In this document: positions 12,661 to 23,417 of the stretch, one piece after another
Numbering within the stretch: the stretch's first letter is position 1
Layout: each line of letters begins with the position of its first letter
Assembly (NCBI RefSeq): GCF_023343835.1
Contig: NC_064437.1
Span: 42,061,967-42,125,966 of the forward strand
Direction: 5' to 3'
DNA length: 64,000 bases
Source: Lagopus muta
Taxonomy: Eukaryota; Chordata; Aves; Galliformes; Phasianidae
Position numbers and translations under genes: made by a program
The notes under the pieces: generated by a model
Database searches by the model: none
Told to the model about the DNA's origin: nothing
The model's input: only the letters and a program-made list of their open reading frames with translations

Positions 12661-13872
12661 CTACAAGAGACATTAAAAATCTTCCCTTACTTGTTCCAGC
12701 ATAGATATGGCTCTGACAAGGTCAGGGATGCTGATTATGGGCAAGCTTAGCTGTTGTTTTTCAAGACTGCTAGTCAGCACACATCACAAGGATCAGCAGC
12801 ACTGCCTTCCATCACCAAAGGCAGCTGCCAAGGAGGGGCCACAGTCCCATCAAGCTACGGGACAGCCAGGTGGGATGGGCAATCCCCAGAAGCTGCATTA
12901 ATCCATTTAAAGTTTGAGACCACTAAAGTCATAACATGAGCAAGCTAGCTTGAAATACTTGAAAAAACCTGCCTCCAAAACCAAGAGAGCAGTATTTATT
13001 TTAGCAGGAAAATCAGACAGAAAAACCCCTTGGATACAGAACACCACTCAAGCTGAAGGCATGGTACTTGACTGAGCTCAATTAACTAGCTCAGTATTTC
13101 AGCAGTAGGTCTAAGCCACAGCTTTCAAAAACCACATTTGCACATGCACATCTCACACTTATTAATGAACACTGCATACCATGAAATCAGACTAAAGACA
13201 AGTCATTAATTTGGATTCTCCTGCCAACAATTCCCGCCATACTTTCAATTTCCAATCTAGCATAATTGAGAGAGGTTTGTACCAGTGTAATTCACTGAAA
13301 GGTGGGCCAAAGGTGAACTGCAACTGCAAAGCAGCACAAATCCATTTCTTTCCCCTCCCCAGAAGAGACCAAACTGCTCCCGCCTTTTCCTTCTTCTAAC
13401 TCTCAATTTTCAGTTTACTTTCTGTAATTTCCAGATAAAGGATTACTCGCATTAGTGAAATTATTAGCTTACAAAGACACATAAATCAGTTATGAGAAGG
13501 AAGATGAAATCTAATAGCAAAAGCAATTTCTTCTGAGAGATGGGTTTAGGGTAATGCTCGATAGCATTCATTACCAGAGAGGGGAGCTACATGTGCTTCA
13601 GAGCACTATTCAGACTGATTGATAGCCTATAAAGCACCAATCTATAACACAGCCAGGTCTTCAGCAGAAACCTAAGCCACTGCTTGGCGATTTCTTTTTA
13701 ACTGTCATTACAGCAAGGGTGCCCCTCTTCCTGAACAGCTCAGCCCTGAAAATGAACTAGTCAAAAAACAAATAAATCACATAGTCTGAGCCCAAAGATC
13801 TCCTTTTATCTAATCTTTCTTCCCTGCACTCTTTCCTTCCCACTAAAGTGAAATGGCTTGCATCCTGCTCAC

Positions 13873-13924
13873 TCTGGCAAACTTCCTCTAGCTTCAGCAC
13901 AGCATCTTCTCGGTATTGTTGAAT
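13873..13924 (-). CDS. coding exon, penultimate in the membrane-protein gene
   Basis: The minus strand reads 17 codons, IQQYREDAVLKLEEVCQ, plus one base, flanked by an acceptor and a GTGAGC donor. The peptide has strong amphipathic-helix character. It begins in phase 0, matching the exon at 15407-15447, and ends in phase 1, matching the terminal exon. The acceptor is a tandem CAG/TAG: only the downstream AG (after TAG) gives an open frame, whereas the upstream AG would add an in-frame TAG. Each of the other two frames offers less, one meeting a stop. Confidence 0.6.
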
Positions 13925-15406
13925 CTACTGTGATTCACAGAGAAAAGCCTTACAATTAATTAGGAACCTCTTGGAGGTGGTGGCATGCCACATCCTGCAC
14001 TACTCCAAAACACAGGAAGAGCCAGCCTTCCAGGCTGGTGTTTGAGGCAAAGGAGCGTTCTCAAAAACTGGACTCTCCCATCAAACAGTGAAGGCACCAA
14101 GAGACAGAAATACAGGACTTCGCCTCCTCTGGATTTCTCTTGAAAAGGGAAAAGCTTCCCCTCTCACATACTGCTCACAGATGCCTCCAGGCTGATTTTA
14201 AAGCACAGAGGATGACAGGGCCCAAACTCCAACACATCAGGGGCTCTGTGCTGCACCACAGGAGCAGAAAACCCCATTTCTCAGGGGCCCAGCATTTGCT
14301 ATCAGCCTTCACCCTACCCTGAAAACAACTGCAATTCAAGATATATGGTTGTATTTCTTAACATTAAAGCTTCAGTCTAATACTAAACTGAAAGACGTTT
14401 AGGCATTCAGCAAACACCCTGCTGTTACTGTGGCTTATTACTACACTGATTTTCCCAGATGATATCCATTAATACTCCATTATTTATGGCATGCTTATCT
14501 CATCTGTTGCTTTTATACTGCCAAATGGATTCACTTAGCATTAACAGACACTTGGAACAAAAATAAGACAGTAACAACACAGCTAGCTAGAATCAAGCCT
14601 GTTCAACTACCACTTCCACGCACAGGTATTCTCCTTCCATTTCACATGTATATCCTTACTACCAGCTTTGTGTGCCTTACATGAGATGTAGGCTCCTGTT
14701 ACTATCAGCTGCTTTAGAAACCACAGACCATGCTGCGATAGCCAGTATCTCACAGAACAACCATCTCTCACATGGGCTGCACAAGTCAACCATGCTCCTT
14801 TATAACTAAATCCTTCCCCTGATTAAAGTCTTCCTTTTTTACTCCCCTAGCACAAACGCAGACCCATTTTCCTTGAGCTTTTCTACATAAAGAACAACCG
14901 TAAGCCCCAGCAGTGCCAAAGTCTCCAAAAGCACTTCCACAGAAGCCAGCTGGTAACTAACAGAGCTGTAAAAAATTAATCTTGTCCCATACTTAGGACA
15001 GAAACCCTGCTTTTATTGAGCTGTTTCTACCTTTAGTCATCCAGTGTTATAACTCTGTGTTCCAACAGCTTTCCAAATAATCAGGCCACCTCCAAAAACA
15101 CCTGACCAGCTGCAGCAACAGACTGTGGAAGCATTTTCACAAGAAACAAAAAATACACTGATTTGAAGGAACACGTTTGTCAGAACACTGCTAGTGAAAG
15201 GGTAGGAAATATAACACATCTGCCTTTTCTGCAGAAAATTAAAGCCAGCAGGAATACATCTGCTTAATGACTCCAGAGATTTAACTTGCCTTACATAGTT
15301 AAAGTCAACAGGATGTAATCCAGCAATTTGAACCTAGCAAGTAGATGTTTGGGATGCAGAAGAAGTGAACTATTTAGACACACCTGGACAGAGCAAACAC
15401 AGCTAC
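13925..15406 (-). other. intron of the membrane-protein gene
   Basis: It lies between two phase-0-compatible splice sites. I see no repeat family or further exon inside. Confidence 0.45.
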
Positions 15407-15447
15407 CTTGGGGATCCCATCAGCGAAGCAAGAACCAACTAGAGGGG
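15407..15447 (-). CDS. small coding exon, membrane-protein gene
   Basis: This is a 41-base minus-strand exon: two bases completing a codon, then PLVGSCFADGIPK, ending in phase 0. The acceptor is good (GAATTCTTTTCAG). The donor AAG|GTAGCT is only moderate. The other two frames contain stops. Only 110 bases of intron separate it from the exon at 15558-15614, and the joined codon reads Ala. The case rests mainly on matching phases on both sides. Confidence 0.5.
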
Positions 15448-15557
15448 CTGAAAAGAATTCCCAGAAGCACTGTAAAGGGCCTCTTTCTTATGAGCACACT
15501 GAAATTACAAGGCTTACTTTTTTGCTTGTGTCACTCCTTGCTCCTCAGAATTCCTAC

Positions 15558-15614
15558 CTTTCACATCAAATAGAAAGGTGCTCCCTGAAGCTCCTGTCAC
15601 TGACAGCGACCTAC
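15558..15614 (-). CDS. small coding exon, membrane-protein gene
   Basis: This is a 57-base minus-strand exon: two bases completing a codon, then RSLSVTGASGSTFLFDVK, then one base. The acceptor is strong (GGCTGTTTTGTACAG) and the donor is AAAG|GTAGGA. One other frame starts with TAG and the third meets TGA within six codons, so only this frame is usable. Phases fit the upstream exon at about 17.03-17.10 kb (phase 1, giving Cys) and the downstream exon (phase 1, giving Ala). Confidence 0.55.
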
Positions 15615-16357
15615 CTGTACAAAACAGCCACCAATTGCAGAGCACTCAAAGGAGATTTAAGATACATCTACAGCTCACTTGCTGCTAAGAAAAATGTTGT
15701 TACTCCTTAACAAATAAGCATTTCAAGACAAAAATAACACTGGAAGAAAAATAACTTCAATAAGAAAAAATTGAAGCTTCACAAAGCCATGAACACATTC
15801 AAATCAAAATTGAAGTATCTACAGATACATGTTCAACTCCAACAATAAAAGATGTCTTTCTGGAAGTAAGCATGCCATAGATAACCTCAAAATTTGTTAC
15901 AAAACAACCTGTACCTTTATTTTTTCCTAATGTAATAGAGTAGGATCTGTTAACTCACAGATCTTCAGCCTGAGTACAACCACACAACTGTTTTACCCTA
16001 CCACACCATCTTCAACAGAAACACCACCTAACCCCAGGCACGCCTGCTTGCTTCCTCAGGGAACTTCATCCTCGCTAAAAAGTCCTGCTTTGATTTAACA
16101 CGTCCTATGACTTTTTTTAAATACAAATCTTAACAAAACAAACTGGATGGGCAAAGCACCTTGTAATATGATGATTGTAACATGATGAAAACTGCAGCAA
16201 CAACAACAAAATAGCAAAGCCACAGGCTACAGCAAGTGCAGATTTGCTCAAATACAACAACTGTAAACACAAAAATAAAGGAAAGAAACCACACATCTCC
16301 AAACAGCATCAGATACACAGAGATATCCAGCACGCTACCATTGCTTCCACAGTTAAC
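15615..16357. other. intronic stretch
   Basis: No supported exon. A minus-strand GTGAGT donor-like site near 15955 has no adequate acceptor partner. Confidence 0.45.
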
Positions 16358-16505
16358 CCTTAAATGAGGTCTGGGAAGAGGTGGATCCTGGCTCCACCCC
16401 CTCCCAGTCACTCAGGAGCACTGCATGCACCTGAGCTCCCCTGGCTTGGCCCTGCCTTCCCACCAGGTGCTCAATCACTGGTTCAAGCTGTGACAGCATT
16501 TCCAC
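16358..16505 (-). repeat. dispersed TATA-bearing repeat, copy 1
   Basis: Read on the minus strand this matches the copies at 18.48 and 58.41 kb. Shared blocks in order are GTCACAGCTTGAACCAGTG, ATTGAGCACCTGG, GAGGGGGTGGAGCCAGG and CAGACCTCATTTAAGGG. It is the most diverged copy and is inserted in the opposite orientation to the other two. It lies in the intron between the exons at 15.6 and 17.03 kb. See copy 3 for interpretation. Confidence 0.8.
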
Positions 16506-17031
16506 TACACACTCCATTTCATTTACCAGACAGCAGTTATTTGCTAACTCAACGGAAGAGCACTGGTGGCCAAAAAAAGGAGAAGATTTATCTGTTGCAG
16601 TTGCTTTCCAGCAACAGCTTATCAGATTGATTCCGACTTGACAAATAAAATGAGTATAGGTAAGCTTCATTAGTGCAGGGCATTTTTAGGAGAAAACAAG
16701 CTATCTGAGCCCATCGCTTCCAGCATCTGCCAGCCAGCAAACACTTGGCTGTAGCCAAGGTGGCAAGACAGATAGCACACTCACGTTCACTTGCTTATCT
16801 GGAAAAAGCACCCCACCAAAGGACGAAGCAAAGACCTGGATGAGTCAGTGCACGAGCAGCAGCCACCCACCATCTCCCTCACTGCAGTGCCTGTCTGTGC
16901 AAACAGAAGAGCTAAGTGTCTGTCTGCAGATGGAGGGCGTTTGCCTTGAAGTCCATCTAAACCCAGGCCATAAAGGGAGAAAAAAGGCAGTGCTGTAACG
17001 GCGCTATCTTAAGTCAGGTGGCAATCCTTAC
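16506..17031. other. intronic stretch
   Basis: No repeat or coding exon supported. A short minus-strand acceptor/donor pair near 16.76-16.81 kb encloses only 14 bases and was not accepted. Confidence 0.45.
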
Positions 17032-17101
17032 ACATCCTCCTCTTGCTCTGCACTTGCACTGCAACAATGGCTGTAGCTGAGAGATACTGCTGCTCTTGTA
17101 G
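17032..17101 (-). CDS. coding exon, membrane-protein gene
   Basis: The minus strand reads 23 codons, LQEQQYLSATAIVAVQVQSK then RRM, plus one base, closed by a GTAAGG donor. The acceptor region has a good pyrimidine tract with tandem AGs: CAAG|AG gives a phase-1 start and CAAGAG|C gives a phase-0 start, two bases apart. The phase-0 choice joins directly to the exon at 19254-19346. The phase-1 choice joins the weaker candidate at 17373-17420 and adds a Glu. The downstream junction to 15558-15614 gives Cys. The helical peptide has no recognised motif. Confidence 0.52.
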
Positions 17102-17372
17102 CTCTTGAAGAAGAAGTGCTGAGACTGAAAGTTTGCATCACACTAACCATAACATAGCTATTAAGTTAAAGTGGTAGCAGATAATGCCAGTCAATACTGA
17201 CACTGGTCTGATTCCATCATCGATGTGCTTGGTCTGAAGGATAGAAGAAAAGTGAGAAGCTGGCACAGGATGCACAGACAGCAAGGAAACCTGCAATGAA
17301 GTAAAGGCTGCTTATGGAAAGTATCTAAGGCCACACTTTTGTGGTGGTTATACACAGGGATGAGCAGCTCAC

Positions 17373-17420
17373 CTGCTCCTATGGGCCATGCATTCCCAAA
17401 ATGGCACTGGTCCCAGTATG
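17373..17420 (-). CDS. possible cassette exon, membrane-protein gene
   Basis: The donor is near-ideal (GAGCAG|GTGAGC on the minus strand). The frame matching the next exon reads YWDQCHFGNAWPIGA and ends in phase 1. The acceptor is weak, with several competing AGs and a poor pyrimidine tract, and the required entry phase (1) does not fit the exon at 19254-19346. It would need another exon between, or may be spurious. Confidence 0.25.
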
Positions 17421-18477
17421 CTCAGCTACTCAGAATTCCCAGTTGCAAGGAGCAGAGCTCAGACCCAATCTCCTCCTGCCCTCCCTGCCCAAAGCAGTGA
17501 TGCCCAACCAGGAGGATCCCTCTATGTGGTAATGCTGCAGCCCAAAACAGTGACAGCACTGCAATTAAAAGCTGCTCTCAGAGGTTACACCCAGCACACA
17601 CAAAAGAAAAGGCACATTTCCATGGGGAAAAATGCTCACTGCAATCACAGACGAGGAAGAAGGCCAAGGTAATGCAAGATTTACTAGCTAAGGACTTTTC
17701 CAACAATTTTACAGAAGTTGCAGTAAAATACTGCATCATCTGAACAAACTGCCTATTTTTTCCTTTTTATAGTGCCTTAAATCTCTTTCAGTAAGGGACA
17801 AACCTGTCAAAGACTTGTGGACAGTATGTGCTTAGACAATTTGTAGTAACTCAGACTTCAGTAGGGCTCCTCGTATTTCTGAAGTGTCAAACATCACTGT
17901 GAAGGGAGGGCCCCCTTCCTCACCAGGAGGCAGCTGTGCCATGTGCCAAGCACTTCTCAAAATCCATTCTGTTTGGAGAAATCCTATGACATACTCTACA
18001 GTATTCAACAGCCCATGACTGTGACCCATGAAATATCCCAATTTGTAATTACTATCACACAGCATCACCCCACCCAATGTCACAACAGCATTACAGGACT
18101 TTTTTTATTACTAACACCTTTGCAAAGCCCCACCAAAGATGCTCAGAACCTAGAAAAATTCTGCAGTACTCTGCTAACCTGTACCAAGTGCAGCTCAGAT
18201 GTACTCTCAAGGATAAACAAAACAGACCAAATGAACTGGCATAACAAAGTAAGGAGCAGCCATATGCCTTTAAAACAACATAATTGCCCAAAACACCTGC
18301 AGCACTCACTCCAAGCCTTCTGAGATTCCAAACAATCTTGCAGCTCATCCTACCAAAGTGTTGGAGGGTAGCAGAACAATTCGTCCTCAGTAACACTGCC
18401 ACGAGCCCATCGGCAAGGCTGACCTCTCAGCCTAAGAGCTACAAAGGAATCCTTGTAGAGCACTTACATTAAGGCTG
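17421..18477. other. intronic stretch with ambiguous exon-like segments
   Basis: Minus-strand splice-like pairs occur at about 17.88-17.95 kb (GTGAGG donor) and 18.31-18.45 kb (GTAGGA or GTGAGT donors). At 18.31-18.45 two overlapping frames are open and either could be chance. None fits the phases of the better-supported exons, so none is called. Confidence 0.4.
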
Positions 18478-18700
18478 CATGGGAACTGTTGAGTTACAGC
18501 CTGAACCAGTGATTGAGCACCTGGGGAAAGGACCCAGACAGCCCTGGGGGCACAGATGAAGGCAATTCAGCTGTGTGACCGGAAGGGGTGGAGCCTGGCT
18601 GCACCTCTCTTAGACCCCATTTAAAGGCTGACCCTCACTGAGAAGGGTTTTCTTCCTGGAGATCCCTCCTTAGTGAAGCTATTCCCTATAAATCTGGAAT
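18478..18700 (+). repeat. dispersed TATA-bearing repeat, copy 2
   Basis: This plus-strand copy shares with copy 3 the blocks GGAACTGTTGAGTTACAGCC, GGCAATTCAGCTGTGTGACC, GGAAGGGGTGGAGCCTGGCT and the TATA-like CCATTTAAAGGCTGA. A further stretch beyond the box (TTCCTGGAGATCCCTCC, GAAGCTATTCC) is also shared. The repeated order of blocks over more than 200 bases shows common descent. It lies inside the leftward gene, opposite to its transcription. Confidence 0.85.
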
Positions 18701-19253
18701 CTTCTGATACAGGTAAGCAATATTCTTCTCCTTTATAGCATCTTTCTATCACACTAATCTTTCTGTCATTGTACTTCTGTTGAAGTGTCTTTTTCCATCA
18801 TACTGATTTGTCCAGTTGTTAAATAAGACTAATACAACACAGAAAGCTTCTAGGTAGAAATTAATAATGTAAATAAATTATGCCATTCACTTTCCTCCAC
18901 TGAACAAATAGTTTGTGTCCTTAATTTGTTATTTTTAAGATATCACCCTACCCTCAAACGAGTTTTAAATGAGTATGTACATACAATTGCTTTTATTCTA
19001 TTTTATTGATGTAGTAGAACTGGGCTTTGGTTGAAAGGCAGTGCTAGGCAGCACTTCTCAGACTTCAAAAAGGCAACCTATAGCATCAGGAAAATCCTGC
19101 GCCAATGAAAGCTTCTGAACAAAGTAATTCTGAATAGGGCAGCCTTAAGGGTAGATTTCAGCCAGGTGATTAGTTCAGCACAGCTAGAAGTAACTCTGTG
19201 CAGGGCCCAGCACAGAGCAAACTACACACCCCAAAAGGCAGCAGCATCCTTAC
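18701..19253. other. AT-rich intronic stretch
   Basis: Low-GC sequence without a supported exon or known repeat. The first part may be the diverged tail of the repeat copy ending near 18700. Confidence 0.45.
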
Positions 19254-19346
19254 CTGCACTGCAGGTGTCTTCGCTCCCAGCTTGTGTTTGTAGGTCAAGT
19301 GGTCATGAAGAACACAGGGAGTTCTTAGGGATTGTAGGGCTGTGTT
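19254..19346 (-). CDS. coding exon, probable member of the membrane-protein gene
   Basis: This 93-base minus-strand exon has a strong acceptor (TTCTTTTTCTCATTTGTAG) and a strong donor (GTGCAG|GTAAGG). Exactly one frame is open, 31 codons in phase 0, reading NTALQSLRTPCVLHDHL then TYKHKLGAKTPAVQ. The other two frames hit stops within the exon. The composition, with charged and aromatic residues and no low complexity, is typical of real coding sequence. It fits the phase-0 version of the exon at 17032-17101. No in-frame ATG is present, so an upstream coding exon is needed. No homology is recognised. Confidence 0.58.
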
Positions 19347-20774
19347 CTACAAATGAGAAAAAGAATAAATATAGCTTTAGCTGCCAGCAATATGTTTTGC
19401 ACAATCTTCCTCCTGGTGATCACAGTCTGCTTATTATTGGTTATGCATCTTACCCTCAGTGCTCACATTGTGAGCACTAAATTCTGAGTAACCGATGTGG
19501 AGAAAGGGCCTTGTTGTGTCAGAAACCCACAAACTTCTGAGAAACCTCCCTTAACATAGTGGGCTATACATTCAAGTGTAATATAAGCACATTTTCAAGG
19601 TGTTGGCCTGCAGCACTCTCACTCCACTCTAGTTCTATGGCATCCTATGAAGCTCCAGAGAGGGAACTTCTTTTCCTATAGATAACAGTTCTCCAGTGCT
19701 TCTGCACCTGGAACTGTCTCCCCCACCTTGATGCACAGAAAACCTTGCTGACTGACTGCCTCAAAAAAATAAACTTTTCCTAATCATTAAATTCTAAGAA
19801 AGAAAAGTTCATTGGTGTATGATGCCTATACACACTCCAAAGGAGCTCAGGATAGCCTGATGCTCTCAATTATCCCATTCTTCCCAAGCACCTCATTAAA
19901 CCAAAGGCAATATGGTGTAGATAAATCATGCTATGATGAGTACCAAGCCTTTCTACACTTCAGCAGCTTGCTAACCCAAATTCACTCTGCAGAGCTTTCA
20001 AAAGACAAATGGTACATCAAATACAATTTAGTCATCCAATACAATCACAGTTATGTAATGAACAAGTACTAAGAAAAATGGTTTTGATATTAGCTACAAA
20101 AACTAAATTAGCAACAAATTCATGTAGCTGTGGCAACACTGTTGGCAATTACAGCAACAAGAAAAATAAATCAGAATTAGTTTGGAGAGACTCAACACAT
20201 CACAGAGCGTGACACGTGGGGAGCTGTTGCACTCCGACTTCTCCCTACTCCTTCACTACTACCAAGGCATGTGGCTTTTCCAGCAGCCCAAAGACTGCAC
20301 AGGAAAATTACTTTCTACTGTAGATTTTCTCTCAAGGTCTCACACACAGAAGAGAGCAAAACAAAGTCCCAGCAATGATGAGGTACTCTATGAAGGAGCA
20401 TCATAGACCAGACAACACAATATCTTAAGGCAATTCTTTTGTGGCTGCTGCAGGGGAAGGCCAAGTCACTGTACAAGCGCAGTGCAAGCTTCAGCCACTC
20501 TTTCAGCAACATCTTTCAACAAAAGCACAGTGGGTGGCTGTTTGCTTTTTCTTTTTTTTTAAAGGATTTCTAGTTTTTCAGCTGTTTGCAGCTTCAGGTC
20601 GGTACTGCAATTAGCTGACTGCAGGAACAAGCTATCCCACACCAATAGCAACCCAGCACATGAGACCTGCCCTCGCTGAACAATCTCCCTGTTCTTAAGC
20701 TGAGTTATGCCCTCCTAAGCCTATGCCACCTGCCTGGACTGGCAGCCACTGACAGCAAGGGGACACCTCCTCAC
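19347..20774. other. intronic stretch
   Basis: An open minus-strand segment near 19.45-19.54 kb ends in GTGAGC and could be an extra exon, but its acceptor is uncertain. Otherwise nothing is supported. A T-rich run occurs at about 20550. Confidence 0.4.
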
Positions 20775-20854
20775 CTGACCAGCTTTCAGTTTCTTTGAGA
20801 CGAGGCTTGTGGCCACCCAGCCTTCACCAGGTTTTCATGTTACGCTTTGGGACA
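20775..20854 (-). other. candidate 5' UTR exon of the leftward gene
   Basis: Very good minus-strand splice sites enclose 80 bases: acceptor CTTCCAGCCTTTCCTAG and donor GGTCAG|GTGAGG. All three frames carry an early stop, and the only ATG opens a four-codon frame. It is therefore best read as a non-coding 5' exon carrying a tiny upstream ORF, located 0.9 kb inside the island promoter. This is an inference from splice signals alone. Confidence 0.35.
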
Positions 20855-21169
20855 CTAGGAAAGGCTGGAAGAGGTACTGCCTCACTAATGCCCAGCCACA
20901 CGTCACTCGCAGGCAGGAACACCTGAACACTACAATCTGTGTAACATTAACTACTATAGAAGAGATGACAGTTCCTGCAGCCGTACCAAACAGCTAGACA
21001 TGAGAGGAGAAGTTACAGTGCACCAACAGCACATTTCACCAGCCCAGCCATCATCCCATAAAACTTTCTGAACACACGGCAACAATTCTGGGTGCTTTTC
21101 CTCGGCAGACTGCACAACCACAGCCTACTGAAAGCTCTTCCCCATCTCCAGCAGCTGTGGCAGCACCCG

Positions 21170-21870
21170 GAGGCCTCAGCCCGCTGGGACCCACACAGCG
21201 CTGCCAGCAGGTGCCGGGCACAGCGCGGTGTGCGGTGCGCATCCCAGCTGCTGCCCTCCAGAAAGGCACCGACCGCGTGAGAAAGCCTTTGGTGCGGATG
21301 GCAAGAAGCAGGCAGAGGGATTCTGGCGGCGAGAAGCGTTTACATCACTGAACAACGCACAGGAAGGAAAGGGAGTTAAATTTAGAACAGGCACCGACCC
21401 GAAGGGAAGCTTGTCACCGGCAGCCAGCGCAGCTCGAAGCGAAGCTCTTTCCGGACACCCGGGCTCGCTCCGAACCGCAGGTCCGGCGGGCAGCAGCTTT
21501 ATTTCCCAACTTTCGAGCTTCGCGCTCGCGGCCGCCACAGCGAGGCTTCACCTCGGCGGCTCTACAAGCAGCGGCCGGCGGCACAGCCCGGCCCAACGCA
21601 CGGCGCGCCGCTGTCCCGCACCCTCAGAGCTCCCACCGTCCCCCAGCGGCTCCCCCGGCCCCAAAGGAAACCGTGGTCACGTCGTTCCGCTCCCCGAGGC
21701 CCGCAGCCCCGGCGCCACCGCCCCGCTCACCTCGGCGCCGCCACGCACCGCCCACCGCGCCCGCGCTTCCGCGGGCGGCACCGCCAGGAGGCGGGAACAG
21801 CGCCGTCACTGCCCGCCCGGAGTGCGCGGGAAGTCCTGAAAGGGGTGTAGTTGTGGGGCTGGGCGTGTAG
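21170..21870. promoter_or_regulatory. CpG island 1, promoter of the leftward gene
   Basis: GC content and CpG frequency rise sharply compared with the flanks. On the minus strand the start-proximal part shows an E2F-like TTCCCGCG (near 21825-21832) and TGACGGCG, with no TATA box. The donor at 21730/21731 supports transcription leftward. Open frames across the island in several registers are a by-product of GC richness and scarce stops. Confidence 0.75.
21731..21860 (-). other. probable non-coding first exon of the leftward gene
   Basis: The minus-strand sequence ends in a strong donor, GCCGAG|GTGAGC. No ATG occurs in it, so it would be 5' UTR. A second donor-like GCCGAG|GTGAAG lies further on near 21553. 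The 5' edge is a guess, set at the end of the GC-rich block near the E2F-like site. Confidence 0.5.
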
Positions 21871-22290
21871 GGCTCGGTGAGGGGTTTGGGGCGTGATGCG
21901 TGCGGTCTCGGAGCGTGTGAGGTCTAAGGGATCGGGGTGTGTCTGTTGAATTGCGTGGGAATTGGCAGGTATTTTTTCCTGACGAGCACACGTGTATAAT
22001 GTGTATACATACATGTGTAGGGTCAGAGGGCTTGTGAATGGGTCCTGGAACGCCTGTGATAAATTGAGGGGTCTTGTACGTGGATCCTAAAAGGACTCTG
22101 GGCAGGTCGTGGTGTGTGTGTACAGAAGGTCATGAAAGGTGTGTGCGTGAGCTCTTAAGTGGAGGTTTGAAGGAATATGTAGAGAAAGGGCCTGAAAGGG
22201 CTGCGTATAGGGCCTAGGGGACACGTGTATATATGTGTGCGTATATAGGTCCAGCAAGGACTTACATGTGATGTCTAAGGGGTTTGTATA
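21830..22290. repeat. degenerate GT-rich array between the promoters
   Basis: The plus strand is strongly G and T biased and repeats a loose motif of roughly GGTCCTGAAAGGGGTGTG with variants (CCTGAAAGGGGTGTAG, CCTAAAAGGACTCTGG, CCTGAAAGGGCTGCGT, GGCCTAGGGGACACGT). TGTGTG and TGTATA runs are interspersed. Unit length is irregular, so it is an old minisatellite or a purine/GT-skewed tract. It begins immediately upstream of the leftward first exon. Confidence 0.55.
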
Positions 22291-23100
22291 TTGTTTAGGT
22301 TTGATGATTTGAGGATATAATTAGCTGGGTTTTTGTTTTGTTCTGTTTCTTTGTTTTTGGCTAGAAACAGTCTTCTGGGAAATAAATTTGACTGAGCATC
22401 TGCTGTCAAAGAGTAGAAATCCCTGCCTGGTGTGATATGTGTCCACCTGGGCAGGTTTGGTTCACCTCAGCACTGGAAACCAGTTTGGCAGCTAGAAACT
22501 CAAGCAAACAGCCCTCTCCCCAAAGCCTCTTGCATCCACGCAGAAGCACATCACTGGAGCTGCTGCACCTGCAGCAGGTGGAGCCTCAAATTAAAGCACT
22601 CAGGTAAGCCAATTTGATTTTCAAACATCTAATGTCCTCCTGTGGAGATGGGCTGGCAATCTGTCAGCATCAGAGAACAAGTTTTTCTCTAATTGCAGAA
22701 TCCAATTGCAGCAAGCTTCAAGTGGTTGCTGCTATGCAGAAGGTGCGAAGGATAGCAGAGCTGGGCACAAAACTCTAAATTGCTTGGCTATCTGTGATGT
22801 AGATGCTGGACCTGGAAAGAGAAGGATGTGGTAGCAACTCTGAGGTGGAGATGGCATCCTGGGGAAGTTTTGGGGCAGGTTTTAGTGCATGCTTTTGGTG
22901 CGAATGCAAAACTACATTCGATTTTGAGAGAGCATTTGCAAAAACAAATGCTTGCCTTGGCGGAGCTGTTTGTCGCTTTACACGTGCACTGTGTACTTCT
23001 GGCGAGGTGAGGAAACGCCGCGCATTGTGTCAATGGCAGGTTCACAGCTGACGCCCTGGGGGTGTCGGAGTCCCTCTCAGACAGGGAGATTTCCCTGTCC
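22291..23100. other. spacer between the divergent CpG islands
   Basis: No supported exon or known repeat. CpG density is low until about 22.97 kb, then rises into island 2. Confidence 0.5.
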
Positions 23101-23417
23101 CGATTAATCAGCCGTTCTCCAACCAGTTGCCGCGATGCTCGGCTTACAGCAGTGCGTTTGCTGACTGCCCTGCCTGCGCTTTTTACCTAGCCCCGAGCGC
23201 GGCAGTGCCGAGGGCTCTCCGCACTCCGCTGAGATGGGCATTTTCTCGGCATAAGGGGAGCCGCCGGCTGCCACCTCACGAGCGCGCTCCCACGCGCTCT
23301 TCCCGCCGCCACTGTAGCACCGGAGCTCCGCCCCTGAGGAGTTTCCCCGCCCTCCGGCCCGTTCGCGGTCCCGCCCGCCGCCCGCAGGGAGTCGGAGGAG
23401 GGGAGACGAGGCGACGA

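Noticed and set aside
18478..18545. Minus-strand exon-like segment with GTAAGT donor near 18.47 kb
   Set aside because: It lies inside the dispersed repeat, and its pyrimidine tract and AG belong to the repeat.
21228..21839. 203-codon open frame on the plus strand in CpG island 1
   Set aside because: GC-rich chance frame, with composition and overlap with the leftward first exon against it.
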